Source of the DNA: a virus
Length of the DNA: 51,392 bases
Virus record (IMG/VR): IMGVR_UViG_3300049491_000696
Location: 1-51,392 of that record
Reading direction: 5' to 3' (one strand)
Positions 16,109 to 23,445 of this stretch are shown here, one piece after another (within the stretch, counting starts at the first letter, position 1; each line of letters begins with the position of its first letter). Under the pieces are notes generated by a model. The model searched no databases. It had not been told where the DNA came from and saw nothing but the letters and a program-made list of their open reading frames with translations. Position numbers and translations under genes: made by a program.

Positions 16109-18667
16109 GTGGCGTTCCGCCTACCCAATGCCGGATCGGTGCTGGTCGCGGACCAGGCCGCCCCCGACGCGGGCGACTTCGACGTCCTCGCCTCCGCGCC
16201 CGCCCTGTGCGGGGTCCAGTTGGGCGGCGCCACCGACTGCCAGGTCACCGTCTCCACGGGGCTGACCCTGAACGTCGCGGCTGGGACGGTCCGCGTCCAA
16301 GGGTGGCGCACCGCCGTGACGGCGGGGACCGTCACGTTGGGGACCGCGCACGCCACCCTCGCCCGGTACGACCTCATCGTCGTCGCCAAGGGCACGGGCA
16401 CCAAGTCGGTGATCGCGGGGACCGCGTCGTCGGCGCCGGAGTTCCCCGCCTACAGCCCCACCACACAACTGCTGCTCGCCGCGGTCCGGGTCGCCGCCGC
16501 CACCGCCACGATCGTGTCAGGCAACGTCGTCGACAAGCGGGTCATGGTCGCCGCACCGCCAGCGGAGTTGGCGACGTGGTACGGCGCCGTCGACGACATC
16601 ATCTACACCACCGGGTCCTCCACCGCGTCCTCGGCGACCGTCACCTCCACGACCGGGATCTTCACGTCCACGGCCGTCGACGCGGGGAAAGTCGTCGCCA
16701 TCGCCAACGGGGTTTCGTCGGGTATCCACTTCTTGGGGAAGATCTCCACCGTCACCAGCTCGACTCAGGCGGTGCTCACCGCTGTCGTCCCCGCGACCAC
16801 CAGCGGGGTCCAGTTCGTGTTCGGCACCGACAGTTGGCAGGCGATCAAGGACGCGCAGACCGTGATCACCGGGATCGGTGGCGGGACCCTCATCTATCCG
16901 GACACCAAGACAGGCGCGTACCTCATCTCGCAGGTCATCCGGTGCCAGCCAGGCGTCTACCACCGGGCAGGGTCCCGCAGGGTCCGGATCACCAACAGGT
17001 GGTCCGGCGGGTCCAACGTGCACCCGATCAACCAGTCCGGGTTCGCGCCCGGCTTCGTCCACGGCGACGCGATCTGGACCAGCGGGAACGGGTCCGGGAA
17101 CAACAATCCCGGCAGCCCTGCGATGCCGCACTACGCGTTGACCGCGGTAGCGGTCGGCGCGACCACCGTCACCGGGTCCAGCGCCGGGCAGGTGTCCTCC
17201 AATGTGCAGGTCGGGGACTACGTCGCGGTCCGGTCACAGGCCGCCGCCACGTTGCCGTCGGGGGCCGCGTACTCGGAGTTCCCGTTCCAGATGTACTACG
17301 CCCGAGTCCTGGCCAAGAGCACGGACACGGTCACCCTCTCCGAAGTGTCGCCGTATGCGATCGCGGCGGGCGGATACATCGTCCGGATCACCGGGTCAGC
17401 GGTCGCGAACGGCACGTTCTTCACCGGGAACAGCGACTTCCCCGCCCACGGAGTCTCCGGGCAGGAAAACATGTGGATGACCCGGGACTGCGGGGTCGAC
17501 GGGTTCGTCGTCGACGCGAAGACCCCGATCTGGGGTGGCGGGGTCCTCGGATTCACAGTCCGCGACGTCCGGCCCGTCGACGGCGCGGCGTGGGACTCAT
17601 TCATCACAGCCAACGCGCTCTGCAACACCGTGATCCAGGACTGCTACGGCGTCGACTTCACGTTCACCTGGTGTGAACTGAAGTTGGGTAGCGGGAACGT
17701 GAAGGTCGAGAACTGCCACGGCCGGTGGACGTCCGGCTCCGCGGTGTACACGCCGGTGGGGATCGGTGAGTCCGCCCACGGCGTCACCATCGAGCACAAC
17801 ACGGTCATCCTCCCCTCGGCGTTCAACGACGCGAACAAGGTGATGTTCGACATTCAATGCTCCCTGGACGTGAAGGTGCGGAAGAACCTGATCCGCTGCC
17901 ACGCCACGGACATCGACTGTGTCGTGGCGGTCGCGGACACCAACGACAACGCATTGAACATCTCCGATGGGCTGGATTTCTCCGACAACCTGATCGCCGT
18001 GACCGGCGCGTCGACGACCGGCGCGGCCCGCGTGTTCAAGGTCGCTCTCGGCGCGGGCGCGTTCCTCCCGGTCCGCCTGCGGATCGTCGGCAACAAGATC
18101 ACCGGGTCGCTGCGGGCCAACGTCAACCAATGGTTGAACATCCAGAAGGGCAACGCCGACATCCGCGACAACGTCCCACCGGCGGGGACTACGGCGGTCA
18201 TCGGGACCGCGGTCACCGGGTACGTGCCGGCGGGGCGGACGGAGATCGCGTCCCTCTCCGCCGACGTCACGACCACCTCGACCAGCATCACGGACGTGTC
18301 GGGCGAGTTGATGCGGACCGTGGAAGTCGGTGTCTACGACGTCACCGTCGATGGCCTGTACCGGTCCTCGCTGACCAGCGCTGGGCCCAGGTTCGGGGTC
18401 GGTGGGTCGTGCACGGTCGGGACCATCGACGGTGCGGTGACGATGTGGTCGGCGCTCGCGACCGCACCGACCGTCACGTTGGCGACCGCAGCGAACACCG
18501 GGTATGGGGTGAACCCGGACGCGACGGGCGTGGACCGGCCTGTACAGATCAAGGTGCGCGTGAACGTGACCGCCGCTGGGACGCTCGGGCCGCGCTGGCT
18601 GGAGTCCGCCGCCTCGACAGGCACGTTCCGTCGCGGCGCCCGGTTGCAGTTGACCCGCGTCGGATAG
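16109..18667 (+). CDS. Beta-helix spike (receptor-binding) protein
   Basis: The protein has 852 residues. The first 150 (NAGSVLVADQAAPDAGDFDVLAS ... NVVDKRVMV) resemble the base domain of actinophage fibre proteins. From about residue 255 (SWQAIKDAQTVITGIGGGTLIYPDTKTGAYLIS) to about 680 runs a pectate-lyase-type right-handed beta-helix with short strand repeats such as VKVENCHGRW and VTIEHNTVILP. The end forms a sandwich cap. It probably binds or cleaves host surface glycan. Unlike most phages, the gene lies among head-tail connector genes rather than after the tail genes. Confidence 0.82.
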   Translation: MAFRLPNAGSVLVADQAAPDAGDFDVLASAPALCGVQLGGATDCQVTVSTGLTLNVAAGTVRVQGWRTAVTAGTVTLGTAHATLARYDLIVVAKGTGTKSVIAGTASSAPEFPAYSPTTQLLLAAVRVAAATATIVSGNVVDKRVMVAAPPAELATWYGAVDDIIYTTGSSTASSATVTSTTGIFTSTAVDAGKVVAIANGVSSGIHFLGKISTVTSSTQAVLTAVVPATTSGVQFVFGTDSWQAIKDAQTVITGIGGGTLIYPDTKTGAYLISQVIRCQPGVYHRAGSRRVRITNRWSGGSNVHPINQSGFAPGFVHGDAIWTSGNGSGNNNPGSPAMPHYALTAVAVGATTVTGSSAGQVSSNVQVGDYVAVRSQAAATLPSGAAYSEFPFQMYYARVLAKSTDTVTLSEVSPYAIAAGGYIVRITGSAVANGTFFTGNSDFPAHGVSGQENMWMTRDCGVDGFVVDAKTPIWGGGVLGFTVRDVRPVDGAAWDSFITANALCNTVIQDCYGVDFTFTWCELKLGSGNVKVENCHGRWTSGSAVYTPVGIGESAHGVTIEHNTVILPSAFNDANKVMFDIQCSLDVKVRKNLIRCHATDIDCVVAVADTNDNALNISDGLDFSDNLIAVTGASTTGAARVFKVALGAGAFLPVRLRIVGNKITGSLRANVNQWLNIQKGNADIRDNVPPAGTTAVIGTAVTGYVPAGRTEIASLSADVTTTSTSITDVSGELMRTVEVGVYDVTVDGLYRSSLTSAGPRFGVGGSCTVGTIDGAVTMWSALATAPTVTLATAANTGYGVNPDATGVDRPVQIKVRVNVTAAGTLGPRWLESAASTGTFRRGARLQLTRVG

Positions 18668-18699
18668 CCCACCACACCACCCCGCCAGGGTCGCCCCGG

Positions 18700-18745
18700 T
18701 AGCCTGTCCGGTGGGGTTGGGGAACCGTCTGCCACCGTGTGAGAG
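18700..18745 (+). promoter_or_regulatory. G-rich-leader promoter before a small virion-region gene
   Basis: TAGCCT (18700-18705), 7 nt, GGGGTTGGG (18713-18721), and a GGTT-gggg-AACC mini-hairpin, followed by GAGAGGG and the ATG at 18758. The rest of the 90-bp gap after the spike gene holds nothing else I recognise. Confidence 0.5.
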
Positions 18746-18757
18746 GGCACCCCCGAC

Positions 18758-19012
18758 ATGAGCGCCACCGAAGGGACCACCCAGGCGAAGCCGGAACCGG
18801 CCGCGTCCGCTGAAGGTGTCCCCATCCTCGCCCCCGACCCGCAGCCCGCGCCCTCCGGGGAACCGGACTATGCGGCCGAGTGGGGCCAGTACGTCGCCGT
18901 CACCGACTGCACCTACGCAGGGTTCCTCGCGGTCCCAGCCGGGGGTGCGGTCCCCGCGTCGCACCCATCCCGGCCGTACTGGGTCGAGCAGGGCATGGCC
19001 CGGCCCGTCTGA
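18758..19012 (+). CDS. Small hypothetical protein (84 aa)
   Basis: The N-terminal 40 residues are Pro/Ala/Glu-rich and disordered (AKPEPAASAEGVPILAPDPQPAPSG); the rest (YAAEWGQYVAVTDCTYAGFLAVPAGGAVPASHP) is compact and ends WVEQGMARPV. This pattern resembles small proteins encoded beside connector genes in actinophages. ATG 18758 follows GAGAGGG. Its stop overlaps the next ATG. Confidence 0.75.
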   Translation: MSATEGTTQAKPEPAASAEGVPILAPDPQPAPSGEPDYAAEWGQYVAVTDCTYAGFLAVPAGGAVPASHPSRPYWVEQGMARPV

Positions 19013-19413
19013 TGGGCACCCACGGCGGGATCGTCGTCGACGACGCGTTCGTCGAAGGTCTGTTCACCAGCCTGTCCTCCCCCGTCGGGCGGGAGCTGGT
19101 GGAGGTTACACAGTTGGTGACGCAGACCGCGAAGCTGTTCGCCCCGGTGGGTGCGCCGTCGAAGACCCCGTTGGGCCATCCCGCGGGATGGTTGCGGTCG
19201 AGGATCGGGTGGACGACGGATCCGATCGGGCCGCTCGCCACCCGCGTCTCCAGTCCCGCCCGAACGTCGGGCGCGAACCCGTTTCCCGGCGAGTCGTACG
19301 GCACGCACATCGAGTTGCCGCGCACTCGTCCGCGGAAGCCGCCACCGTTCGCGCGGCACACCGAACCGTACCTGTGGCCAGCATGCAAGGCCGTGTTCGA
19401 GGAAAGGTACTGA
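19012..19413 (+). CDS. Tail completion/connector protein (HK97 gp10-like)
   Basis: The 133-residue protein begins with a helix (LVEVTQLVTQTAKLFAPVGAPSKTPLGHPAGWLRSRIGW), continues with basic loop YGTHIELPRTRPRKPPPFARHTEPYLWPACKAVFEERY. This order (amphipathic helix, Gly/Pro loop, C-terminal basic tail) matches HK97 gp10-type neck or tail completion proteins. ATG 19012 overlaps the previous stop; a longer upstream reading frame is a shadow. Position before the tail terminator supports the call. Confidence 0.7.
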   Translation: MGTHGGIVVDDAFVEGLFTSLSSPVGRELVEVTQLVTQTAKLFAPVGAPSKTPLGHPAGWLRSRIGWTTDPIGPLATRVSSPARTSGANPFPGESYGTHIELPRTRPRKPPPFARHTEPYLWPACKAVFEERY

Positions 19414-19416
19414 CCT

Positions 19417-20721
19417 GTGCCTGGGTACACGCCCGTCCACTCGCCGTGGGTTGACTCCCCCGGAACGTCCACACCGATCATCGCCACGAAACTCGGCCTC
19501 ATCGAAGCCGGGGTCCGGTCGGCGTGGCGGGCCGCCGGCGACGCGATCCCCGTCCGCGACTATGTCACCGGGTCCGGGGATGAGACGACCGCGTTGCAGG
19601 CCGCGGTGACCGCAGCGTTGGCTGCGGACGTCCCCCTGATCGGCGCGCAAGGCCTGACCGTGTCGATCTCCTCGCCGATCGACATGCGCGGCGACGACCT
19701 CATCTACATCGGGAACCGGATGCAGATCCGGCAGACCGGCACCAACATCCCCGGCGTCCGCGTCGGTGGCACGAACCAGGAGATCGTCGGTCTGTCCGTC
19801 GACTACGCCACCCAACCCACGTCGGGGCATACGAACGCGAACGCCATCGAGTTGTATGCCGGGTTCCAGTCGTATTACCGGGATTTCCGGGCCGAGCGGT
19901 GTGGGCGCGGCATGTTCTTGGGCCAATCGTCGTGGGACGGGTCCGGGACGAACACCCTGTTCTCGTGCATCCTCGACAACTGGTTCGTGAGCGGGTGGGC
20001 CATCAGCGCGGTCGACTTGAAGACGTACCCGGGCGGCGCGGCCAGCACGGGGAACGTGATGCGGAACTGGTACCTCCACAACAACTACTCCGGGTCACCC
20101 GTCGCGACCAGCCAACCGCCGGTCGTGTTGCAGGACCACGACGAATCCCACATGTCACAGATCAACCTCGAATGGTGCGACCTGAACGGCAACGACAGCT
20201 GGTTCCTCCAACGGTGCCGGAACATCGTCCTCGACAGCCTCCACTTCGAAGGGTTGACCCTGTCGGGGACTGCGGCGTTGATGCGGGCGTACGAGAACTG
20301 CCGCCTCTCGATCCGCGGGATCAGCTTCACTAACAGCACCATCGCGAACAACGCCGGGCAGAAGTCGATGATCCGGTGCCAGCACATCACCGGATCCCCG
20401 ATGTCCATCAACGTGGTGGGGATGCGGGACCGGGACACCACCAACACCGGCGCCCAACCGTTCGCGCTCATCGAGGTCGAATCCGCGGGCGCCGGTGGCG
20501 CCAGGGTGGAGATCGTCGACGCCGACCTCGACCTCGTCGTCGGTGGCGCGATCGTCGGTGACGGCGCCGCAACCCAGGTCCGCCGCCTGAACGAGGACTT
20601 CCGCGGCGGTCTGAAGGGCACCAGGCCGGCGATCACCGGGTCGCGGGCGTCGAACGCTGCGCTCGCGTCGCTGTTGACGCAGCTCGCCGCGATGGGGCTC
20701 GTCACGGACTCGACGACCTGA
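19417..20721 (+). CDS. Second beta-helix spike protein
   Basis: This 434-residue protein has the pectate-lyase-like start GSGDETTALQAAVTAALAADVPLIGAQG and then helix-like repeats such as NVMRNWYLHNN, INLEWCDLNGN and IVLDSLHFEGL. The lack of a recognisable base domain suggests it binds another virion protein. It is a likely receptor-binding or glycan-processing spike. GTG 19417 lies 3 nt behind the gp10-like gene. A pair of spikes in the connector region is unusual. Confidence 0.8.
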   Translation: MPGYTPVHSPWVDSPGTSTPIIATKLGLIEAGVRSAWRAAGDAIPVRDYVTGSGDETTALQAAVTAALAADVPLIGAQGLTVSISSPIDMRGDDLIYIGNRMQIRQTGTNIPGVRVGGTNQEIVGLSVDYATQPTSGHTNANAIELYAGFQSYYRDFRAERCGRGMFLGQSSWDGSGTNTLFSCILDNWFVSGWAISAVDLKTYPGGAASTGNVMRNWYLHNNYSGSPVATSQPPVVLQDHDESHMSQINLEWCDLNGNDSWFLQRCRNIVLDSLHFEGLTLSGTAALMRAYENCRLSIRGISFTNSTIANNAGQKSMIRCQHITGSPMSINVVGMRDRDTTNTGAQPFALIEVESAGAGGARVEIVDADLDLVVGGAIVGDGAATQVRRLNEDFRGGLKGTRPAITGSRASNAALASLLTQLAAMGLVTDSTT

Positions 20722-21182
20722 TGGCCCGCCCGGTCTACACGATCGACGTCTCCGGGTTCACCCTGCAATGGGCGAAATCCTGGCCGGGCCTGGTGGGCCG
20801 AGACTTGCCCCTGATCGGGGTGCACCTGTCGCAGGTCCGGTCGCCGCAGCGGGGCGCCGTCTGTCAGCTCGCCCTGTCGGGTACCCCGACCGTCGACCTC
20901 GAAGGGTACGGGCACACCGCATCCTTCTCCTTCACGGTCACCGCAGTCGGCAGCGAGGGCGGCGCGCACCGGCAGGCGGAACGCGGGTGCCGCGCTGTCG
21001 CGGTCGCGATGCGCGCCATGACCGGGACCCGCCAGCAGGTGACCATCAACGCGGGCACCCCCGACGAAGCCACGGCCGTCCTGACGCATGTCCACACGGT
21101 CGGCGGGCCCTCGCTGGCGGGAGACAAGGGTGGGGAGATCGCGTACCGGGCGGACGGCACGTTCGTGTGGCAGACCCCCTAA
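20721..21182 (+). CDS. Tail terminator-like protein
   Basis: This 153-residue protein occupies the usual place of the tail terminator, after the gp10-like gene and before the major tail gene. Its pattern (a beta-rich core around PTVDLEGYGHTASFSFTVTAVGSEGGAHRQAERGCRAVAVAMRAM) fits the small terminator fold that caps the tail tube. ATG 20721 overlaps the previous stop. The role is mainly inferred from position and size. Its 3' end overlaps the minus-strand HTH gene by 4 bp. Confidence 0.62.
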   Translation: MARPVYTIDVSGFTLQWAKSWPGLVGRDLPLIGVHLSQVRSPQRGAVCQLALSGTPTVDLEGYGHTASFSFTVTAVGSEGGAHRQAERGCRAVAVAMRAMTGTRQQVTINAGTPDEATAVLTHVHTVGGPSLAGDKGGEIAYRADGTFVWQTP

Positions 21183-21370
21183 CCGGCTTCGCGGCGCCAC
21201 CGGTACAGGGTGTCGCGGGACACGTCCGCGGCGATGGCGACCTGCCGCAGCGGGACACCCACGGCGAGCGCGTCGACGCTGGAGCCTCTGAGAGCGGTGT
21301 ACGCCGCCGCCGCTGCCTCGCGGGAGGCGACGACGGCGGCGAGCCGTTCGCCGTGCTCAGTAGAGGACAC
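21179..21370 (-). CDS. Small HTH DNA-binding protein
   Basis: A 63-residue protein. Residues 33-60 (ALAVGVPLRQVAIAADVSRDTLYRWRRE) form a clear helix-turn-helix with a basic recognition helix. The N-terminus (LAAVVASREAAAAAYTALRGS) is a helix that could dimerise or bind the upstream partner. The start is GTG 21370; it overlaps the upstream 99-residue gene by 14 bp, so both come from one mRNA. The palindrome before the operon is the obvious binding site, making this a probable autorepressor. Confidence 0.75.
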   Translation of the reverse strand: MSSTEHGERLAAVVASREAAAAAYTALRGSSVDALAVGVPLRQVAIAADVSRDTLYRWRREAG

Positions 21371-21656
21371 GACTCAACGCTCCCCGCAGCTCAAGGCGCA
21401 GGTCCCCGGCGGTCGCCACGTGCTCCGGGACGTGGACGTCGATGCAGTCCTGGCCGCAGCCCGCGTAGTACGCGGGCCCGGCGGCCGAGAGTCCCGGCAG
21501 TGCGTCGATGGTCGCGGTGACCCGGTCGGAGTAGTCCGCGAGGGACTCCTCTTCCGTGATGGGGAACACGTCGAAGACGCGTTCGGTGTAGGTGCTCGGA
21601 GCCGTCCGGAGCATGGTCACTGCCTGGTAGAGGGTCTCCGGGGTGGTGGCCGACAT
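21357..21656 (-). CDS. First gene of minus-strand cassette, 99-aa protein
   Basis: The protein begins SATTPETLYQAVTMLRTAPSTYTERVFDVFPITEEESLADYSDRVTATIDALPG and ends with an LRLELRGALSRVLY helix; GCGQDC could bind metal or form a disulphide. I do not recognise the family. ATG 21656 follows AAGGAG. It is the first gene after a strong promoter and is coupled to an HTH gene. The layout fits a toxin-antitoxin pair, an autoregulated moron, or an accessory immunity unit; sequence alone does not decide. Confidence 0.68.
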   Translation of the reverse strand: MSATTPETLYQAVTMLRTAPSTYTERVFDVFPITEEESLADYSDRVTATIDALPGLSAAGPAYYAGCGQDCIDVHVPEHVATAGDLRLELRGALSRVLY

Positions 21657-21706
21657 GGTGGGCTCCTTCTGGTGGTGGGGGCCGCTGTCCGGCTCCGGTA
21701 CGACAC

Positions 21707-21746
21707 ACGATATGTCCGATCATCGGACATGTCAACTGATCGGACA
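21707..21746 (-). promoter_or_regulatory. Sigma70-type promoter with palindromic operator
   Basis: On the minus strand, TTGACA (21735-21730), a 17-nt spacer and TATCGT (21712-21707) form the best promoter in the window. The spacer and flanks are the 19-bp perfect palindrome ATGTCCGATCATCGGACAT (21712-21730). A second half-site ATCGGACA lies at 21739-21746, about 18 bp from the first. Binding here would block RNA polymerase, so the downstream HTH protein is likely to repress its own operon. Confidence 0.85.
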
Positions 21747-21808
21747 GTGCGGATCGGTGACCCCGATACACAGACACGCGGACGCCGCCCCCGGGCCTCC
21801 CCTGCCGC

Positions 21809-21913
21809 TATCCTGCTGCACAGGGTTGGGTCCGTAGCGGACCAGCGGTCGACCATCCTCCAGTAGCTGGAGGGTTGGGGCGGCCCGCGTGAGGCCTATA
21901 GGGGGCCCAACCC
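21809..21913 (+). promoter_or_regulatory. G-rich-leader promoter and three-hairpin leader of the major tail gene
   Basis: TATCCT (21809-21814), 7 nt, AGGGTTGGG (21822-21830). Three hairpins follow: GGTCC/GGACC (21829-21843), CCTCCAG/CTGGAGG with a 3-nt loop (21857-21873), and GGGTTGGG/CCCAACCC (21872-21879 with 21906-21913). The last stem ends one base before the ATG and its loop holds TAGGGGG, the likely ribosome binding site. Confidence 0.62.
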
Positions 21914-21914
21914 G

Positions 21915-22739
21915 ATGCCATCCATCACCGTCCCGAGGCTGTACCAGGTCGGACCTGGCTACCTGTTCCGCGCCCCCGTCGGGTCCGCGCTCCCCGGCCT
22001 GTCCTACACGGTCACGAACAAGGCGCTCACCACCAACGTCGCGACGATCACCACGTCGGTGACGCACGCCCTGATCGTCGGGGACGTCGTCACCGTCGCC
22101 CTGTCCCCCGCCGACTCCGTGTTCGACGGGTCGTACACGATCACCGCGATCACCGGCACCACCTTCTCCTACGCCCGGGTCAACGCGAACGTCACCTCCG
22201 GGGCGTCCGGTGGGTCCGCGGCCCGCCCCGGAGGTGTCGTCGCCGCGGGCATCTTCACCGACGCGTGGCCCGCGATCTGGCTACCCGTGGGGATCACCCG
22301 CGAAGGAACCACCTTCAACTACCAGGTCGCGACCGCGAACATTGAGGCAGCCGAGTACTTCGACCCGTTGGCGATCAAGACGACCGGGCGGACCATCGGC
22401 ATCCAGTTCCAGCTCATGCACCTCACCAACCGGTCGTTCCTGCTGGGCATGAACGGCGGCACCAGCGCGACGATCGGTGGCGCCGCGGCGACCCTCCTGA
22501 CGAAGGTGACACCACCGGCGGTCGGCGCGGAGCAGCGGGTCATGCTCGGATGGGAGTCCGAGGACGGCACCGAACGGAAGATCTACCGGCAGTGCATCCA
22601 GTCCGGCAGCGGGGATGAGCAGGCCGCGAAAGCCCCCAACGCTCGCGCCCTGTCCCTGCAGTTCGGGGTGGAGCAGCCCACCACCGGTGATCCCCTCGAA
22701 ATCTACATCGCGGGTGACACGCGGATCGCTGCGGCATGA
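21915..22739 (+). CDS. Major tail (tube) protein
   Basis: The 274-residue protein sits directly before the frameshifted chaperone genes, as expected for the tail tube protein. Strands in the N- and C-terminal parts (VGPGYLFRAPVGS, TTGRTIGIQFQLMHLTNRSFLLGMNGG, LSLQFGVEQPTTGDPLEIYIAGD) resemble siphophage tube proteins. An insert near residues 30-100 (TNKALTTNVATITTSVTHALIVGDVVTVAL) is an Ig-like module. ATG 21915 is fixed by the leader; the stop overlaps the next start. Confidence 0.82.
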   Translation: MPSITVPRLYQVGPGYLFRAPVGSALPGLSYTVTNKALTTNVATITTSVTHALIVGDVVTVALSPADSVFDGSYTITAITGTTFSYARVNANVTSGASGGSAARPGGVVAAGIFTDAWPAIWLPVGITREGTTFNYQVATANIEAAEYFDPLAIKTTGRTIGIQFQLMHLTNRSFLLGMNGGTSATIGGAAATLLTKVTPPAVGAEQRVMLGWESEDGTERKIYRQCIQSGSGDEQAAKAPNARALSLQFGVEQPTTGDPLEIYIAGDTRIAAA

Positions 22740-23266
22740 CCGCCGTCATCGACATCACCCCCGACGACGCGGAGTTGGTGGACGACGAACGGTTCCCGTT
22801 CACGTTCTGCGGGGTGGACTTCGCCCTGTCCCCGTGGTGCGGGGTCGGCGCCCTGCTGCGGTTCACGGCGGCCCTGTCGGACCGGGACACCCGCACCGTC
22901 GCCGCGACTGTCGACTATGAGCGGGCCACCACCGACGAAGCCCGCGAGACGGCGTCCCGGGAGTTCGGGCGCGCGGACCAGGACATGCAGGTCGCGGTCG
23001 TCCGGTTCCTCCGCGACGCCGTCGGACAGGACCACGTCGACCGGCTGCTGACGGCAGCGGACATGCACGGCGTCGATGACATCCTCGCCGTCTGCGGCCG
23101 TATCCAGGCAGTGCTCGGGGCGCGCCCTACCCGACGGTCCACCGACTCACCAGGTGGGCCGTCGAGGAATGGGCGGCCCTCAACGGACGGTGGATCTGGG
23201 GTCACGGCCCGGACCCCGGCGCAGGCGCAGCGGTCTGCGATCAGGGCCGCTTCCGAGGCGGTCTGA
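22736..23266 (+). CDS. Tail assembly chaperone, short form (G-like)
   Basis: This 176-residue product is the unshifted form of the tail assembly chaperone. It contains RFPFTFCGVDFALSPWCGVGALLRFTAALSDRD followed by Ala-rich helices and a VVRFLRDAVGQDHVDRLLTAADMHG segment, as in gpG-like proteins that coat the tape measure. The last 40 residues after the shift site are Ser/Pro/Arg-rich and look like non-selected sequence. ATG 22736 overlaps the tail gene stop. Confidence 0.8.
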   Translation: MTAVIDITPDDAELVDDERFPFTFCGVDFALSPWCGVGALLRFTAALSDRDTRTVAATVDYERATTDEARETASREFGRADQDMQVAVVRFLRDAVGQDHVDRLLTAADMHGVDDILAVCGRIQAVLGARPTRRSTDSPGGPSRNGRPSTDGGSGVTARTPAQAQRSAIRAASEAV

Positions 23267-23439
23267 CCCGCCTGTCGGTCCCGGACTTCTTGGACGTCGC
23301 GTGGGCTGCGCTCCTGGACCGGGTCGCCCCCGAGTCGGTGGACGCCGTCGCAGAGTGGTTGACGTCCCCACTCGACGCGGTCGACGGGCAGGGGTCGGCG
23401 GATCGGGTCGCGGCGTGGCGCGCAGAACAAGGATGGTGA
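22736..23439 (+). CDS. Tail assembly chaperone, -1 frameshift form (GT-like)
   Basis: From about 23080 the -1 frame is open to TGA 23437-23439 and reads as protein (RLTRWAVEEWAALNGRWIWG, then LTRLSVPDFLDVAWAALLDRV), but it has no ATG, GTG or TTG until well inside. A ribosomal -1 shift between 23080 and about 23135 would give about 234 residues. TGA at 23077-23079 bounds it upstream. The exact slip is not clear: CCCT at 23125-23128 is one candidate. The TMP gene follows by 6 nt. Confidence 0.72.
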
Positions 23440-23445
23440 GTAGGG

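Noticed and set aside
15838-17676. 612-residue plus-strand frame over the secreted protein and spike genes
   Set aside because: Shadow frame crossing two genes and an intergenic promoter; Arg/His-rich composition.
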